Shown piece after piece: positions 25,505 through 34,413 of a DNA stretch of 64,000 nucleotides. Location: positions 1 through 64,000 of the forward strand of contig NZ_MLYO01000014.1 of NCBI RefSeq assembly GCF_001866665.1, read 5' to 3'. Below the pieces are notes generated by a model. That model did no database searches and had not been told where the DNA came from. It worked only from the letters and a program-made list of their open reading frames with translations. A program made the translations under genes and the position numbers. Source of the DNA: Streptomyces monashensis (GTDB lineage: Bacteria; Actinomycetota; Actinomycetes; Streptomycetales; Streptomycetaceae). Position 1 is the stretch's first letter. Each line of letters begins with the position of its first letter.

Positions 25505-28501
25505 TCACACCCCCCGCTGCCGCAGCGTCGACCCCGTTCTCCCCTTGACGACCTCCAGTTGGGCATGGATCCTCCGCCGCAGGTCGGGCACGTGGCTGAC
25601 GATGCCGACGCTGCGGTCGCGTTCGCGCAGGGAGTCGAGGACGTCCAACACCTCGTCCAGGGTCTGGTCGTCGAGGCTGCCGAAGCCCTCGTCGATGAAG
25701 AGGGTGTCGAGCCGGACGCCGCCGGCCTCGTCCGTGACGACGTCCGCGAGGCCGAGGGCGAGGGCGAGCGAGGCGAAGAAGGTCTCGCCGCCGGAGAGGG
25801 TGGCGGTGTCGCGCTCGCGGCCGGTCCAGGCGTCGACCACGTGCAGCCCGAGCCCGCTGCGACCGCGGCCGGAGCGGTCGTCGGAGTGGACCAGGGTGTA
25901 CCGGCCGGACGACATGCGCTGCAGGCGCGCGGTCGCGGCGGCGGCGACCTGTTCCAGGCGGGCCGCCAGGACGTACGACTCCAGGCGCATCTTGCGCTCG
26001 TTGTCGGCGGAGGTGCCGGCGGTGAGGGCGGCGAGGCGGGCGACCCGGTCGTACTCCTCGCGCAACGGGGCGAGTTGGCGTACGGCCTCGGTGGCGCGGG
26101 CGGAGAGGCGGTCCAGCTCGGTGCGGCAGTGGGCGGCCGCGTCGCGCGCGGAGGCGGCCGTGCGCAGGCGGTGCTCCGCCTCGGCCGCGGTGCGCTCGGC
26201 CGAGGTGAGGTCGGCGGGTGGCTGCTGGGCGGCGGCCGCGGTGTCGCCCTCGGCCAGCACGGCCCGCACGGCCGCCTCCTCCGACTCCCAGGCGTCCAGC
26301 CGGTGTTGCAGCTCGCGGTGGGCGGCGGGGTCGAGGAGGGCGGCGGCCGCGGCCTGCGGGGTGTCGAAGCCGGCCCGGTAGGCGGCGTCGGCGAGGCGGG
26401 CGTCGGCGTCCTTCAGGCGCTGGGCGGCGTCCTCGGCGGTGCGCGTGGCGTCGGCGGCGTCGCCGAGCAGGGCGACGCGCCGCTCCAGCTGGGCGGCGCG
26501 CGCGGCCACGCTGTCCGCGCCGCCGCGCGCCTGCGTCAACTCCGTTTCCAGCCCGTCCTGTTCGCGCTCCAGGGTTTCGCGCCGGGTGAGCCGGGACGCG
26601 GTCCGCACGGCGGCCTGCTGGCGGTCGGCGAGGCGCTGCTCGCGTTCGCGCTCGGCGCGGCGCAGCTCCTCGTGGGCGGCGTGCAGCACGGAGGCCTCGC
26701 GGCGGGCGCGGGCGTACTCCTCCGTCAACTCGCCCGCCTGCGCTTCCAGTTGCTCGGTCGGCGTGTCACCGGCCTCGGCGGTGGCGGCGGCCAGGGCCTC
26801 GCGGACGACGCCGAGGCGCCGTTCGTCCTCGGCGCGGCGCTCGTCGGCCTGCTGGAAGGCCCGGTGCGCCCGCTCATCGGCCACGCGGTCGACGTGTCCG
26901 GCGGTCTTGCGGGCCGGGGCGGGGTGTGCGGTGGCTCCGCAGACGGCGCAGGGCTCGCCGTCGGTGAGGTGGGCGGCCAGCTCGGCGGCGATGCCGCTCA
27001 GGCGCTGTTCCTTGACGTCGAGCCAGTGGGCGCGGGCGTCGAGGGCCTGCTGCCCGGAGGCGCGCGCCCGGTGCTGCGCGGCCTCCAGATCGGCGGCCAG
27101 CGCGTCCCGGGTGCGGGCCGCGGTGAGCCGCTTGGCCATCGGTTCCCGCTGAACGGCGAGCTGTTCGGCGCGGGTGGCGGCCTCCTGGGCGAAGTCCACG
27201 CGGGCCTGGAGCGCGGAGCGCTTCGCGTCCCAGCCGTCGAGCCAGGTCTCGGCCTCGCGCAGCACCTCCTCGTCGGCGCGCTCCTGCCGGTCGAGTCCGC
27301 GCCGCTCCTCGGCCAGCTGGACGAGCCGCTGCTCGGCGCGCCGGGCCGCGTCCAGGCCGCCCAGCTCCTCGGCGGCCCGGCGGGCGGCGGCGGCCAGTCC
27401 GCTCGCCTCGGCGTCGGCGTACGCCTCGGGGAGCGCCCCGCGCGCGTGTCCCTCGGCCGCCGCGGCCCTGCGGTGCTCCTGCTCGGCGGCCTCGCGCAGC
27501 TCCAGCGCGGGCGCGACCATGTCCGCCCTGCGGGCCCGCTCCATGCGCTCCTGGGCCTCACGGTACGCGCCGGAGTGCTGCTGGAGCCGCTCGGCCCGCT
27601 GCCGGGCCTCGGCGAACCTGCCCTGGAGCCGGGCGAGTTCGCGCACGTCGTCCAGGGCGCGGCGGGCGTCGGTGTGCGCGGCCTCGGCGGCGCCGAGGCC
27701 GAGGTGGGCGATGGTGAGGCGCTCGCGGGCGGCGGCGCGGGCCACGGCGGCGGCAGCGAGCACCTCCTCCGTCAGGCCCGGCTCGCCCGGCGCCAGGTCC
27801 GGCAGCTCCATGGCGTCCCCGGCCTGCTGCTGCATGCGGTGGGCGCAGGCGAGCAGTGCGGCGTCGCCCTCGCGCACGCGTGCCTCGGTGTCGCGGCGGC
27901 GGTCGGCGAGGCGCTTCTCGACGTCGGCGAAGCGCTGGGTGTCGAAGAGCCGGCCGAGCAGCCGGCCGCGGGCCTCGGCGTCGGCACGCAGGAAGCGGGC
28001 GAAGTCGCCCTGGGGCAGCAGTACGACCTGGCAGAACTGCTCACGGCTCATACCGAGCAGCTGGGTGATCTCCTCGCCGATCTCCTGGTGGGAGCGGCTG
28101 CGGTCGCGCCAGGCCCCGGCCGTGCTGTCGTACTCGCGCAGCCAGGTCTGGGCCTTGTCGACCGTGGTGCCGCTGCCGCGCAGTTTGCGGCGCTGCCAGG
28201 GCGGCTGCCGGGTGATCTCCAGCCGGCGGCCGGCGACGGTGAGGTCGAGGCGGACCTCGGTGCGGGTGCCGGGCTCGGCGTGATCGCTGCGCAGGGTCAT
28301 GCCCTGGCCGTTGCCGTTCTGCCGGGCGCCGGGGACCGAGCCGTACAGCGCGTAGCAGACGGCGTCCAGGACGGAGGTCTTGCCCGCGCCGGTGGGGCCG
28401 TGCAGCAGGAAGAGTCCGGCGGCGGACAGGGCGTCGAAGTCGACGCCGAGGGTGCCGCCGAAGGGCCCGAAGGCGGTGATGTCGAGCCGGTGCAGCCTCA
28501 C
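25505..28501 (-). CDS. sbcC: SbcC exonuclease subunit (Rad50-like SMC ATPase)
   Basis: A 998-residue SMC-type ATPase that with SbcD cuts hairpins and DNA ends during repair and replication. Walker A is GPTGAGKT (Lys41). Long coiled coils of Ala/Glu/Arg repeats flank a zinc hook CAVC at about residue 517. The signature LSGGETFFASLALALGLADV and Walker B LDTLFIDEGFGSLD are near the C-terminus. It follows sbcD with a 4-base overlap. The length is usual for SbcC. Confidence 0.96.
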   Translation of the reverse strand: MRLHRLDITAFGPFGGTLGVDFDALSAAGLFLLHGPTGAGKTSVLDAVCYALYGSVPGARQNGNGQGMTLRSDHAEPGTRTEVRLDLTVAGRRLEITRQPPWQRRKLRGSGTTVDKAQTWLREYDSTAGAWRDRSRSHQEIGEEITQLLGMSREQFCQVVLLPQGDFARFLRADAEARGRLLGRLFDTQRFADVEKRLADRRRDTEARVREGDAALLACAHRMQQQAGDAMELPDLAPGEPGLTEEVLAAAAVARAAARERLTIAHLGLGAAEAAHTDARRALDDVRELARLQGRFAEARQRAERLQQHSGAYREAQERMERARRADMVAPALELREAAEQEHRRAAAAEGHARGALPEAYADAEASGLAAAARRAAEELGGLDAARRAEQRLVQLAEERRGLDRQERADEEVLREAETWLDGWDAKRSALQARVDFAQEAATRAEQLAVQREPMAKRLTAARTRDALAADLEAAQHRARASGQQALDARAHWLDVKEQRLSGIAAELAAHLTDGEPCAVCGATAHPAPARKTAGHVDRVADERAHRAFQQADERRAEDERRLGVVREALAAATAEAGDTPTEQLEAQAGELTEEYARARREASVLHAAHEELRRAEREREQRLADRQQAAVRTASRLTRRETLEREQDGLETELTQARGGADSVAARAAQLERRVALLGDAADATRTAEDAAQRLKDADARLADAAYRAGFDTPQAAAAALLDPAAHRELQHRLDAWESEEAAVRAVLAEGDTAAAAQQPPADLTSAERTAAEAEHRLRTAASARDAAAHCRTELDRLSARATEAVRQLAPLREEYDRVARLAALTAGTSADNERKMRLESYVLAARLEQVAAAATARLQRMSSGRYTLVHSDDRSGRGRSGLGLHVVDAWTGRERDTATLSGGETFFASLALALGLADVVTDEAGGVRLDTLFIDEGFGSLDDQTLDEVLDVLDSLRERDRSVGIVSHVPDLRRRIHAQLEVVKGRTGSTLRQRGV

Positions 28502-29661
28502 CGGGCCACCTCCCGCACGGCGTCGTCGGCCCGCACGGCGTCGAACGCCTCGCGCAGCACGCCCAGTTCACGGTCGTCCGGCCCGGCGCCGCGCACATGG
28601 GCGACGAAGTCCTCGGCGACCTGCTGGTCGCTGCGGCCCGCGAGCCGCCGGGCGTACGACGCCTCGGGGTCGTCCGGGGCCCGCTCGGGGGCGAAGACGA
28701 GGCTGAGGGCGTGCGGGAAGCGCTCGGTGAGCCGGGCCATGGGATCGGCCGGGCGGACCGGGTCGGTGAGGGTGGCCTCGACCCAGGAGTCCTCGTACCG
28801 GCTCAGCTCCGGGTCGGCCAGCAGGTTCTCCAGCGTGCCCCTGACGCGGGCCAGCGGGCGCGGCACCGGGCAGTCGAGGCGCTCGGCGGTGACGGAGCCG
28901 TCGGCGCCGAGGTCGATCAGCCACATGCTCTTGCGGTGGTCGGCCTCGGAGAAGGAGTAGGCGAGCGGGGAGCCGGAGTAGCGCACGCGCGCGGTGAGGG
29001 TCTGGCAGCCGTGCAGATGCCCGAGGGCGACGTAGTCGACGCCGTCGAAGACACCCGCCGGGACGGCGGCCACCCCGCCGACGGTGATGTCCCGCTCGCT
29101 GTCGCTGGCCCGGCCGCCGGTGACGAAGGCATGGGCGAGGACGACGGAGCGGGTGCCCCGCGCGCGTGTGGCGAGGTCGGCACGGACGCGGTCCATGGCC
29201 GCGCCGAGCACGGCCTCGTGTCCGGCCCGCTCCACCGCGAACTCGTCCTTCACCAGGGCCGGTTCGAGATACGGCAGCCCGTAGAAGGCGACGTCCCCGT
29301 GGGCGTCCGCGAGCAGCACCGGGGTGCCGGCGGCGGCCGGGTCGGTGCGCAGATGGATGCCCGCGCGGTCGATGAGCCCGGCGCCGACGCCGAGGCGGCG
29401 GGCCGAGTCGTGGTTGCCGGAGATCATCACCGTCGGCACGCCGAGGCCGGCGAGGCGGTGCAGCGCGTCGTCGAAGAGCTCGACCGCGGCGAGCGGGGGC
29501 ACCGCGCGGTCGTACACGTCACCGGACACGACCACCGCGTCCACGGCGCGCTCGCGCACGGTGGTGACGAGGTGACCGATGAACTCGGCCTGGGCCCCGA
29601 GCATGTTCACCCGGTGGAAGGCCCGGCCGAGATGCCAGTCGGACGTGTGCAGGAGTCTCAT
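28498..29661 (-). CDS. sbcD: SbcD nuclease subunit (Mre11-like)
   Basis: A 387-residue metallophosphoesterase nuclease. The metal ligands are TSDWHLG (Asp8, His10), VVSGDVYD, ISGNHDS, and the later HxH region ALGHLHGCQ. It pairs with SbcC; the stop overlaps the sbcC start as ATGA-type coupling. A 104-base region upstream holds its promoter, with no clear consensus match. Confidence 0.96.
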   Translation of the reverse strand: MRLLHTSDWHLGRAFHRVNMLGAQAEFIGHLVTTVRERAVDAVVVSGDVYDRAVPPLAAVELFDDALHRLAGLGVPTVMISGNHDSARRLGVGAGLIDRAGIHLRTDPAAAGTPVLLADAHGDVAFYGLPYLEPALVKDEFAVERAGHEAVLGAAMDRVRADLATRARGTRSVVLAHAFVTGGRASDSERDITVGGVAAVPAGVFDGVDYVALGHLHGCQTLTARVRYSGSPLAYSFSEADHRKSMWLIDLGADGSVTAERLDCPVPRPLARVRGTLENLLADPELSRYEDSWVEATLTDPVRPADPMARLTERFPHALSLVFAPERAPDDPEASYARRLAGRSDQQVAEDFVAHVRGAGPDDRELGVLREAFDAVRADDAVREVAR

Positions 29662-29765
29662 GATCCCCGAGATTAACGGCCGGGTCTGACATCACGGGCG
29701 GTTACTCCCGTATCGACCGGCAGGGTGGAGAGGTTCGTACGGTTACGTCCGATCAGTCCGAGATG

Positions 29766-30392
29766 TCACGCATCTCCGTAGGCCTCCCCGCCCAGTTCGA
29801 ACCCCGCCGAGCCGGCCGTCGCGTCGGCGAGCCACGCCCGGAAGGCGTCCACGTCGGCGTCCGGCAGCCCGATCTCGATGGTGACGGCCTCGCCGTACCG
29901 GACGTCCCGCACCTCGCGCCCCGTGGCGCGCAGGTCGTTCTGAACCTTGCCCGCGCGCTGGTGGTCCACGGTGACGGTGGCCAGCCGGAAGCGGCGCCGG
30001 GTGAGGGTGCCGAGCGCGTCGAGGGTCTCGCCGACGGCGCCGCCGTAGGCGCGGATCAGTCCGCCGGCGCCGAGCTTGACGCCGCCGTAGTAGCGGGTGA
30101 CGACCGCGACGACGTAGCGCATCTCACGGCGCAGGAGCATCTGGAGCATGGGGACGCCGGCGGTGCCGCCCGGTTCGCCGTCGTCGCTGGCCTTCTGCAC
30201 ACAGGCGTCGGCGCCGATCACGTACGCCCAGCAGTTGTGCGTGGCGTCGGCGTGCTCCTTGCGGACGGCGGCGACGAAGTCCTGCGCCTCCTGCTCGGTG
30301 GCGGCCGGGGCGAGGGCGCACAGGAAGCGGGAGTGGTTGATCTCGGTCTCGTGCACGCCCGCGTGGGCGACTGTGCGGTACTCGTCCTGCAT
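29766..30392 (-). CDS. YigZ/IMPACT family protein (UPF0029)
   Basis: A 208-residue protein. The UPF0029 signature is DDGEPGGTAGVPMLQML followed by VVAVVTRYYGGVKLGAGGL, and a C-terminal DUF1949-like alpha-beta domain ends it. YigZ proteins have a fold like elongation factor G domain IV; their cellular role is not settled, though the eukaryotic relative IMPACT acts in translation control. Full length. Confidence 0.9.
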   Translation of the reverse strand: MQDEYRTVAHAGVHETEINHSRFLCALAPAATEQEAQDFVAAVRKEHADATHNCWAYVIGADACVQKASDDGEPGGTAGVPMLQMLLRREMRYVVAVVTRYYGGVKLGAGGLIRAYGGAVGETLDALGTLTRRRFRLATVTVDHQRAGKVQNDLRATGREVRDVRYGEAVTIEIGLPDADVDAFRAWLADATAGSAGFELGGEAYGDA

Positions 30393-30487
30393 CCCGCCAG
30401 CCTAAGCGGTGGCGGACGGTGCCGGTCCGGGCGGAGGCCGCGCCCACGCGCGCGTGGCGGCGGATCCGCCTTCTCGCCGCTGCCCGG

Positions 30488-31036
30488 CTACTGCTTCCTG
30501 CTGCCGCGCGGCACGGTGACCCAGGTCAGCAGGGCGACACCGGGGGCGAGGGCGGACCAGCCGGTGCCGTGCCAGGTGAGGACGGCGATCGCGGACGTCG
30601 GGAACTTGGTCCGCACCCGTTCCAGCGTGTCGTCGAGGCCGTCCCCGGCCAGCTCCAGGACCAGTTCCTCCAGCCCGGGGTTGTGCCCGACCAGCAGCAG
30701 GGTCTCCACCTGGGACGGCACCTCGCGGACCACCTCCATCAGGTCGGCCACGTCGGCCGCGTACAGCCGCCGGTCGTAGCGCACCGGCGGCGGGGTGCCC
30801 CACTCGCCGGAGGCCAGTTCCCAGGTACGGCGGGCGCGTGCGGCCGTGGAGCACAGGGCGAGGTCGGGCAGGCAGTCGGCCTCGGCGAGGGTGCGTCCGG
30901 CGGCCGGGGCGTCCTTGAGGCCGCGCGGCGCGAGGGGCCTGCGGTGGTCATCGACGCCCTCGGGCCAGGCGGACTTGGCGTGCCGCAGCACCACCAGCCG
31001 GCGCAGCGGACCCGAGGCGCCCGCCCGTGCGCTCAC
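30488..31036 (-). CDS. SixA-type phosphohistidine phosphatase
   Basis: A 182-residue histidine phosphatase. The catalytic RHAK is in RRLVVLRHAKSAWP, with a second active-site His in LLVGHNPGLEEL. SixA enzymes dephosphorylate phosphohistidine, for example on phosphorelay or PTS proteins. Its GTG start overlaps the stop of the upstream gene by 4 bases (GTGA), so both are translated together. Confidence 0.9.
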   Translation of the reverse strand: MSARAGASGPLRRLVVLRHAKSAWPEGVDDHRRPLAPRGLKDAPAAGRTLAEADCLPDLALCSTAARARRTWELASGEWGTPPPVRYDRRLYAADVADLMEVVREVPSQVETLLLVGHNPGLEELVLELAGDGLDDTLERVRTKFPTSAIAVLTWHGTGWSALAPGVALLTWVTVPRGSRKQ

Positions 31037-31893
31037 CCGAGGCTCCCGAGTTCGCGGGCGAGGTCGAGGGCCAGCAGCCGGTCCACGTAGGCGAACGTCT
31101 CGAACCGGGCGCCGTCGGGCAGCTCCGGGTCGCGCGCCACGTCCCGCAGCACGTCCAGGACGCCGGGCAGGTCGAGATCGTCCTCCCACGCGGAGCGCAA
31201 CCGCACCCGCACCGGCTCCGGCACCGGCCTGGACGGCCGCCGGGCCCACCCGGCGACGGCCCGCCGCCACTGCGCCAGCCGCCCGGCCGCCGCGTCCAGT
31301 ACCGCGGCGTCCAGCCGAACCGGCTCGCCCCGAGGGACGGAGAGCAGGGCGAGCCGCACCGCCTCGGGGTCTTCGAGGAGCGCCGGGAGCGCGGGGTGGG
31401 AGCGGGAGGCGGATGTGCGGCCGGGGGCGGGTGCGGACGCGGGTCCCGCGTCGCGGCCGGCCGTCTGCGCCCCCTGTCCCTCCCCGTGCCACTGCCCCTG
31501 ACCCTGCTGCTGCCCCTGGCCGTCCGTCTGCCAGTGCACGGGTGCCACCCGCATCACCGGGCCTTCGCCGACGGTGGCCGTGGGGTCGGCCGTCACGTGG
31601 ATCGCCTGGGACTCGCCCAGTCCCGAGGCCAGGTCGCGGCCGTCCTCGAAGGGCCGGATGGCGAGGGCGGTGGCGGCTGCCCGCAGTTCGGCGTGCTGGT
31701 GGGGGGACGTGAGGATCGTCCAGACCGGGGTGCCGCCCAGTTCCAGGGCGCGGACCAGGAGGTCGGCGGTGAGGAGCACCCGTAGGGCGGTCGGGTCCAG
31801 CCCGGAGGCGTAGGCCTCGATGCGGGTCAGGCCGCGGCGGGCGGGCGCGGCGGGGACGGGCTCACCGGTTCGGTCGTCGAAGATGCGCAGCAC
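31033..31893 (-). CDS. Degenerate cysteinyl-tRNA-synthetase/MshC-like protein
   Basis: A 286-residue protein whose first 120 residues resemble the opening of CysRS and MshC: LRIFDDRTGEPVPA, then a region parallel to the YVCG..HxGH segment, then DLLVRALELGGTPVW. The zinc Cys is replaced (AYASG), the HIGH-type motif reads TALRVL, and no KMSKS loop is seen, so aminoacylation or Cys ligation is improbable. A Gln/Gly-rich insert (residues 122-145) separates a C-terminal helical part with a DALR-like ending (VLRDVARDPELPDGARF). It is the first gene of an operon with sixA. It may be a regulatory paralogue; the family call is tentative. Confidence 0.6.
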   Translation of the reverse strand: MLRIFDDRTGEPVPAAPARRGLTRIEAYASGLDPTALRVLLTADLLVRALELGGTPVWTILTSPHQHAELRAAATALAIRPFEDGRDLASGLGESQAIHVTADPTATVGEGPVMRVAPVHWQTDGQGQQQGQGQWHGEGQGAQTAGRDAGPASAPAPGRTSASRSHPALPALLEDPEAVRLALLSVPRGEPVRLDAAVLDAAAGRLAQWRRAVAGWARRPSRPVPEPVRVRLRSAWEDDLDLPGVLDVLRDVARDPELPDGARFETFAYVDRLLALDLARELGSLG

Positions 31894-32036
31894 AGCGCGA
31901 GCGTAGGCGGGCAGAGCCTCCTACGCAGGCATCTTGCTCCGATTCCGGACATGGCGGCGGGTACCGGGGCGGGAATCCGTACCCTGCGCTCCGCTGTTGC
32001 CCAGGCGAACTGTTCCCGCGAACGGAGGAGGCGGCC

Positions 32037-32495
32037 ATGGCGGTCGTGCACGGCGACGACAGCTACGACGGTGTCGACCACGGCGACGATGACGGCGACG
32101 AAGCGGTGATCCGCAGGATCCTGACCGGGCTGGGCGACACCTGGGCCGTGGTCGGCCTGTCGAACAACCGGAACCGGGCCGCCTACGGGGTGGCACAGGT
32201 GCTCCAGCGGTTCGGCAAGCGCGTCGTGCCGGTGCACCCGAAGGCGGAGACGGTGCACGGCGAGCGGGGCTACGCTTCCCTCGTGGACATCCCCTTCGAC
32301 GTGGACGTGGTCGACGTCTTCGTCAACAGCGACCTGGCCGGGGCGGTGGCCGACGAGGCCGTGGCGAAGGGAGCGCGCGGGGTGTGGTTCCAGCTCGGGG
32401 TCGTGGACGAGGCCGCCTGCAGCCGGACCCGGGCGGCCGGGCTGGACATGGTCATGGACCGCTGCCCGGCCATCGAAATTCCCCGCCTCGGCTAG
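32037..32495 (+). CDS. CoA-binding domain protein (YccU type)
   Basis: A 152-residue Rossmann-like CoA_binding protein: AVVGLSNNRNRAAYGVAQVLQRFGKRVVPVHPKA is the nucleotide-binding strand-loop-helix. An acidic N-terminal tail of about 25 residues precedes it. GGAGG lies 6 bases before the ATG. Family members act as small acyl-CoA or CoA-responsive proteins; the role is unknown. Confidence 0.88.
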   Translation: MAVVHGDDSYDGVDHGDDDGDEAVIRRILTGLGDTWAVVGLSNNRNRAAYGVAQVLQRFGKRVVPVHPKAETVHGERGYASLVDIPFDVDVVDVFVNSDLAGAVADEAVAKGARGVWFQLGVVDEAACSRTRAAGLDMVMDRCPAIEIPRLG

Positions 32496-32618
32496 AGAAT
32501 CTCTCCTTCTACCTACAATTCGTCGCTGAATATTGACATTCGCACGAGGCATCTGACCTGTGACAAGGCAGTGACCGAGCGTGGGCCCAAGACACCTAAG
32601 ATCCCGGGTCAAAATTTG

Positions 32619-32682
32619 GTTAACGCTCTTTTGACAACATGGAACGCGCCCCTAGCCTGTGGCCTCCTCGCCCGTTAACGCT
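32619..32682. promoter_or_regulatory. Direct repeats GTTAACGCT flanking the permease promoter
   Basis: GTTAACGCT at 32619-32627 and at 32674-32682, 55 bases apart, lie just upstream of the -35 and just downstream of the expected start point. The arrangement suits a repressor that loops or binds both flanks. Confidence 0.4.
32631..32658 (+). promoter_or_regulatory. HrdB-type promoter of the APC permease
   Basis: TTGACA (32631-32636), a 16-base spacer and TAGCCT (32653-32658). The start point would be near 32665, which rules out the in-frame GTG at 32659 and supports the ATG at 32710 with GAGAGG upstream. Confidence 0.65.
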
Positions 32683-32709
32683 GCGTTTAGATCTGAGAGG
32701 CCACTACAC

Positions 32710-34347
32710 ATGGCGAATGTCGACCAGGCTGCACCGGTAGCCACAAGCGACACCGGTGGTCTGCGCCGAGACGTCGGACTGATCGGTCTGATGTGGGCCT
32801 CGGTGGGTTCCATCATCGGGTCGGGCTGGCTCTTCGGCGCCGAAAAGGCCGTCGTCGCGGCAGGTCCCGCTGCGATCATCTCGTGGGTGATCGGCGCGGT
32901 GGCCATCGTGCTGCTCGCCCTCGTGCACGCCGAGCTCGGCGGCATGTTCCCGGTGGCGGGCGGTACCGCGCGCTACCCGCACTACGCCTTCGGCGGCCTG
33001 GCCGGCATGTCCTTCGGCTGGTTCTCCTGGCTCCAGGCGGCTACGGTGGCCCCGATCGAGGTCGAGGCCATGATCGGCTATGCCAAGCACTGGCACTTCG
33101 CCGACGGCCTGCAGAACGCGAACGGCACGCTCACGACCAGTGGCATCGTCGTCGCCGTCCTGCTCATGGCGGTCTTCGTCGCGGTCAACTTCCTCGGCGT
33201 CCGCATCCTGGCCCACACCAACAGCGCCGCCACCTGGTGGAAGATAGCGGTCCCGCTCGCGGCGATCTTCATCATCGCGATCGGCAACTTCCACCCGTCC
33301 AACTTCACCTCCCAGGGCTTCGCGCCGTTCGGCGCGAAGGGCGTCCTCACCGCGATCAGCTCCAGCGGCATCATCTTCGCGCTGCTCGGCTTCGAGCAGG
33401 CGATCCAGCTGGCGGGCGAGAGCCGCAACCCGAAGCGTGACCTGCCGCGCGCGACGCTCGGCTCGGTGGCGATCGGCTCCGTGATCTACCTGCTGCTCCA
33501 GATCGTGTTCATCGCCGCCCTGCCGCACGCCTCCTTCGCGAAGGGCTGGGCGAACCTGGCCTACGCCGGCATCAGCGGCCCCTGGGCGGGTCTCGCCTCC
33601 GTGGTCGGCCTGGGCTGGCTGGCCTGGGTGCTGTACGCCGACGCGATCGTCTCCCCCGGCGGCACCGGCCTGATCTACACCACCGCCACCTCCCGTATCT
33701 CCTACGGCCTGGCCAAGAACGGCTACGCGCCGAAGCTCTTCGCCAGGACCGACTCGCGCGGTGTGCCGTGGTTCGGCCTGGCGATGTCGTTCGTGACCGG
33801 TGTGATCTGCTTCCTGCCGTTCCCGAGCTGGCAGACCCTGGTCGGCTTCATCACCTCGGCGAGCGTGCTGATGTACGCGGGCGCGCCGCTGGCCTACGGC
33901 GTCTTCAAGGACCGCCTGCCGAACCACGACCGTCCGTACAAGCTGCCCTTCGGCAACATCATCTCGCCGCTGTCCTTCGTGGTCGCCAACCTGATCATCT
34001 TCTGGTCCGGCTGGGACACCCTGTGGCGACTGGGCTTCGCGATCCTGATCGGCTACGTGCTGCTCGGCTCGTACGCCGCCTACGCGATCCGCAAGGGCCT
34101 GCCCGACGCTCCCCGGCTGGACTTCAAGGCCGCGCAGTGGCTGCCGCCCTACCTGCTGGGCATCGGCGTGATCTCCTACCTGAGCACCTTCGGCGGTACC
34201 GGTGACCTGCCGCTGTGGTGGGACATGCTGGTCGTCGCGGCGTTCTCGCTCGTCATCTACTACTGGGCCAAGGCCACGGCCTCCGCGCCCGAGGCGATCG
34301 AGCGCAGCATCGAGGAGGTCGTCGTCACCGACGCCCCCGCGCACTGA
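32710..34347 (+). CDS. APC-superfamily amino acid permease
   Basis: A 545-residue transporter with about 12 membrane helices. The first helix has the APC substrate motif in LMWASVGSIIGSGWLFGAEKA, and GFEQAIQLAGESRNPKRDLPRA marks helix 6 and the following loop. It imports amino acids or related organic cations by proton symport or exchange; the exact substrate is unknown. The loop region ISYGLAKNGYAPKLFARTDSRGVPW is typical. It stands alone, with its own promoter and a strong terminator. Confidence 0.92.
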   Translation: MANVDQAAPVATSDTGGLRRDVGLIGLMWASVGSIIGSGWLFGAEKAVVAAGPAAIISWVIGAVAIVLLALVHAELGGMFPVAGGTARYPHYAFGGLAGMSFGWFSWLQAATVAPIEVEAMIGYAKHWHFADGLQNANGTLTTSGIVVAVLLMAVFVAVNFLGVRILAHTNSAATWWKIAVPLAAIFIIAIGNFHPSNFTSQGFAPFGAKGVLTAISSSGIIFALLGFEQAIQLAGESRNPKRDLPRATLGSVAIGSVIYLLLQIVFIAALPHASFAKGWANLAYAGISGPWAGLASVVGLGWLAWVLYADAIVSPGGTGLIYTTATSRISYGLAKNGYAPKLFARTDSRGVPWFGLAMSFVTGVICFLPFPSWQTLVGFITSASVLMYAGAPLAYGVFKDRLPNHDRPYKLPFGNIISPLSFVVANLIIFWSGWDTLWRLGFAILIGYVLLGSYAAYAIRKGLPDAPRLDFKAAQWLPPYLLGIGVISYLSTFGGTGDLPLWWDMLVVAAFSLVIYYWAKATASAPEAIERSIEEVVVTDAPAH

Positions 34348-34362
34348 GCCGTACCTCCTCCC

Positions 34363-34399
34363 GGTGTCCCGTCAGCCGATTCCCGGCTGACGGGACACC
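34363..34399 (+). terminator. Strong terminator after the APC permease
   Basis: GGTGTCCCGTCAGCCG (34363-34378), a 5-base loop and CGGCTGACGGGACACC (34384-34399) form a perfect 16-bp stem followed by GTCAT. It is the most stable hairpin seen in the window and sits just before the next gene. Confidence 0.9.
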
Positions 34400-34413
34400 G
34401 TCATAATGCGGGA

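Larger units (their letters stand above)
32496..32709. other. AT-richer regulatory region upstream of the permease
   Basis: This 214-base stretch is much richer in A and T than its surroundings. It holds one well-formed promoter (32631-32658), a second TTGACA near 32538 without a good -10, and two GTTAACGCT repeats. No gene is seen. Confidence 0.6.

Noticed and set aside
25559..28960. Plus-strand open frame of more than 1100 codons opposite sbcC
   Set aside because: Its Gly/Ala/Val-rich product has no domain, and it mirrors the coding frame of sbcC, a usual effect of high third-position GC.
32659..32709. GTG start of the APC permease at 32659
   Set aside because: It falls at the -10/start point of the promoter at 32631-32658, so it would not be in the mRNA.
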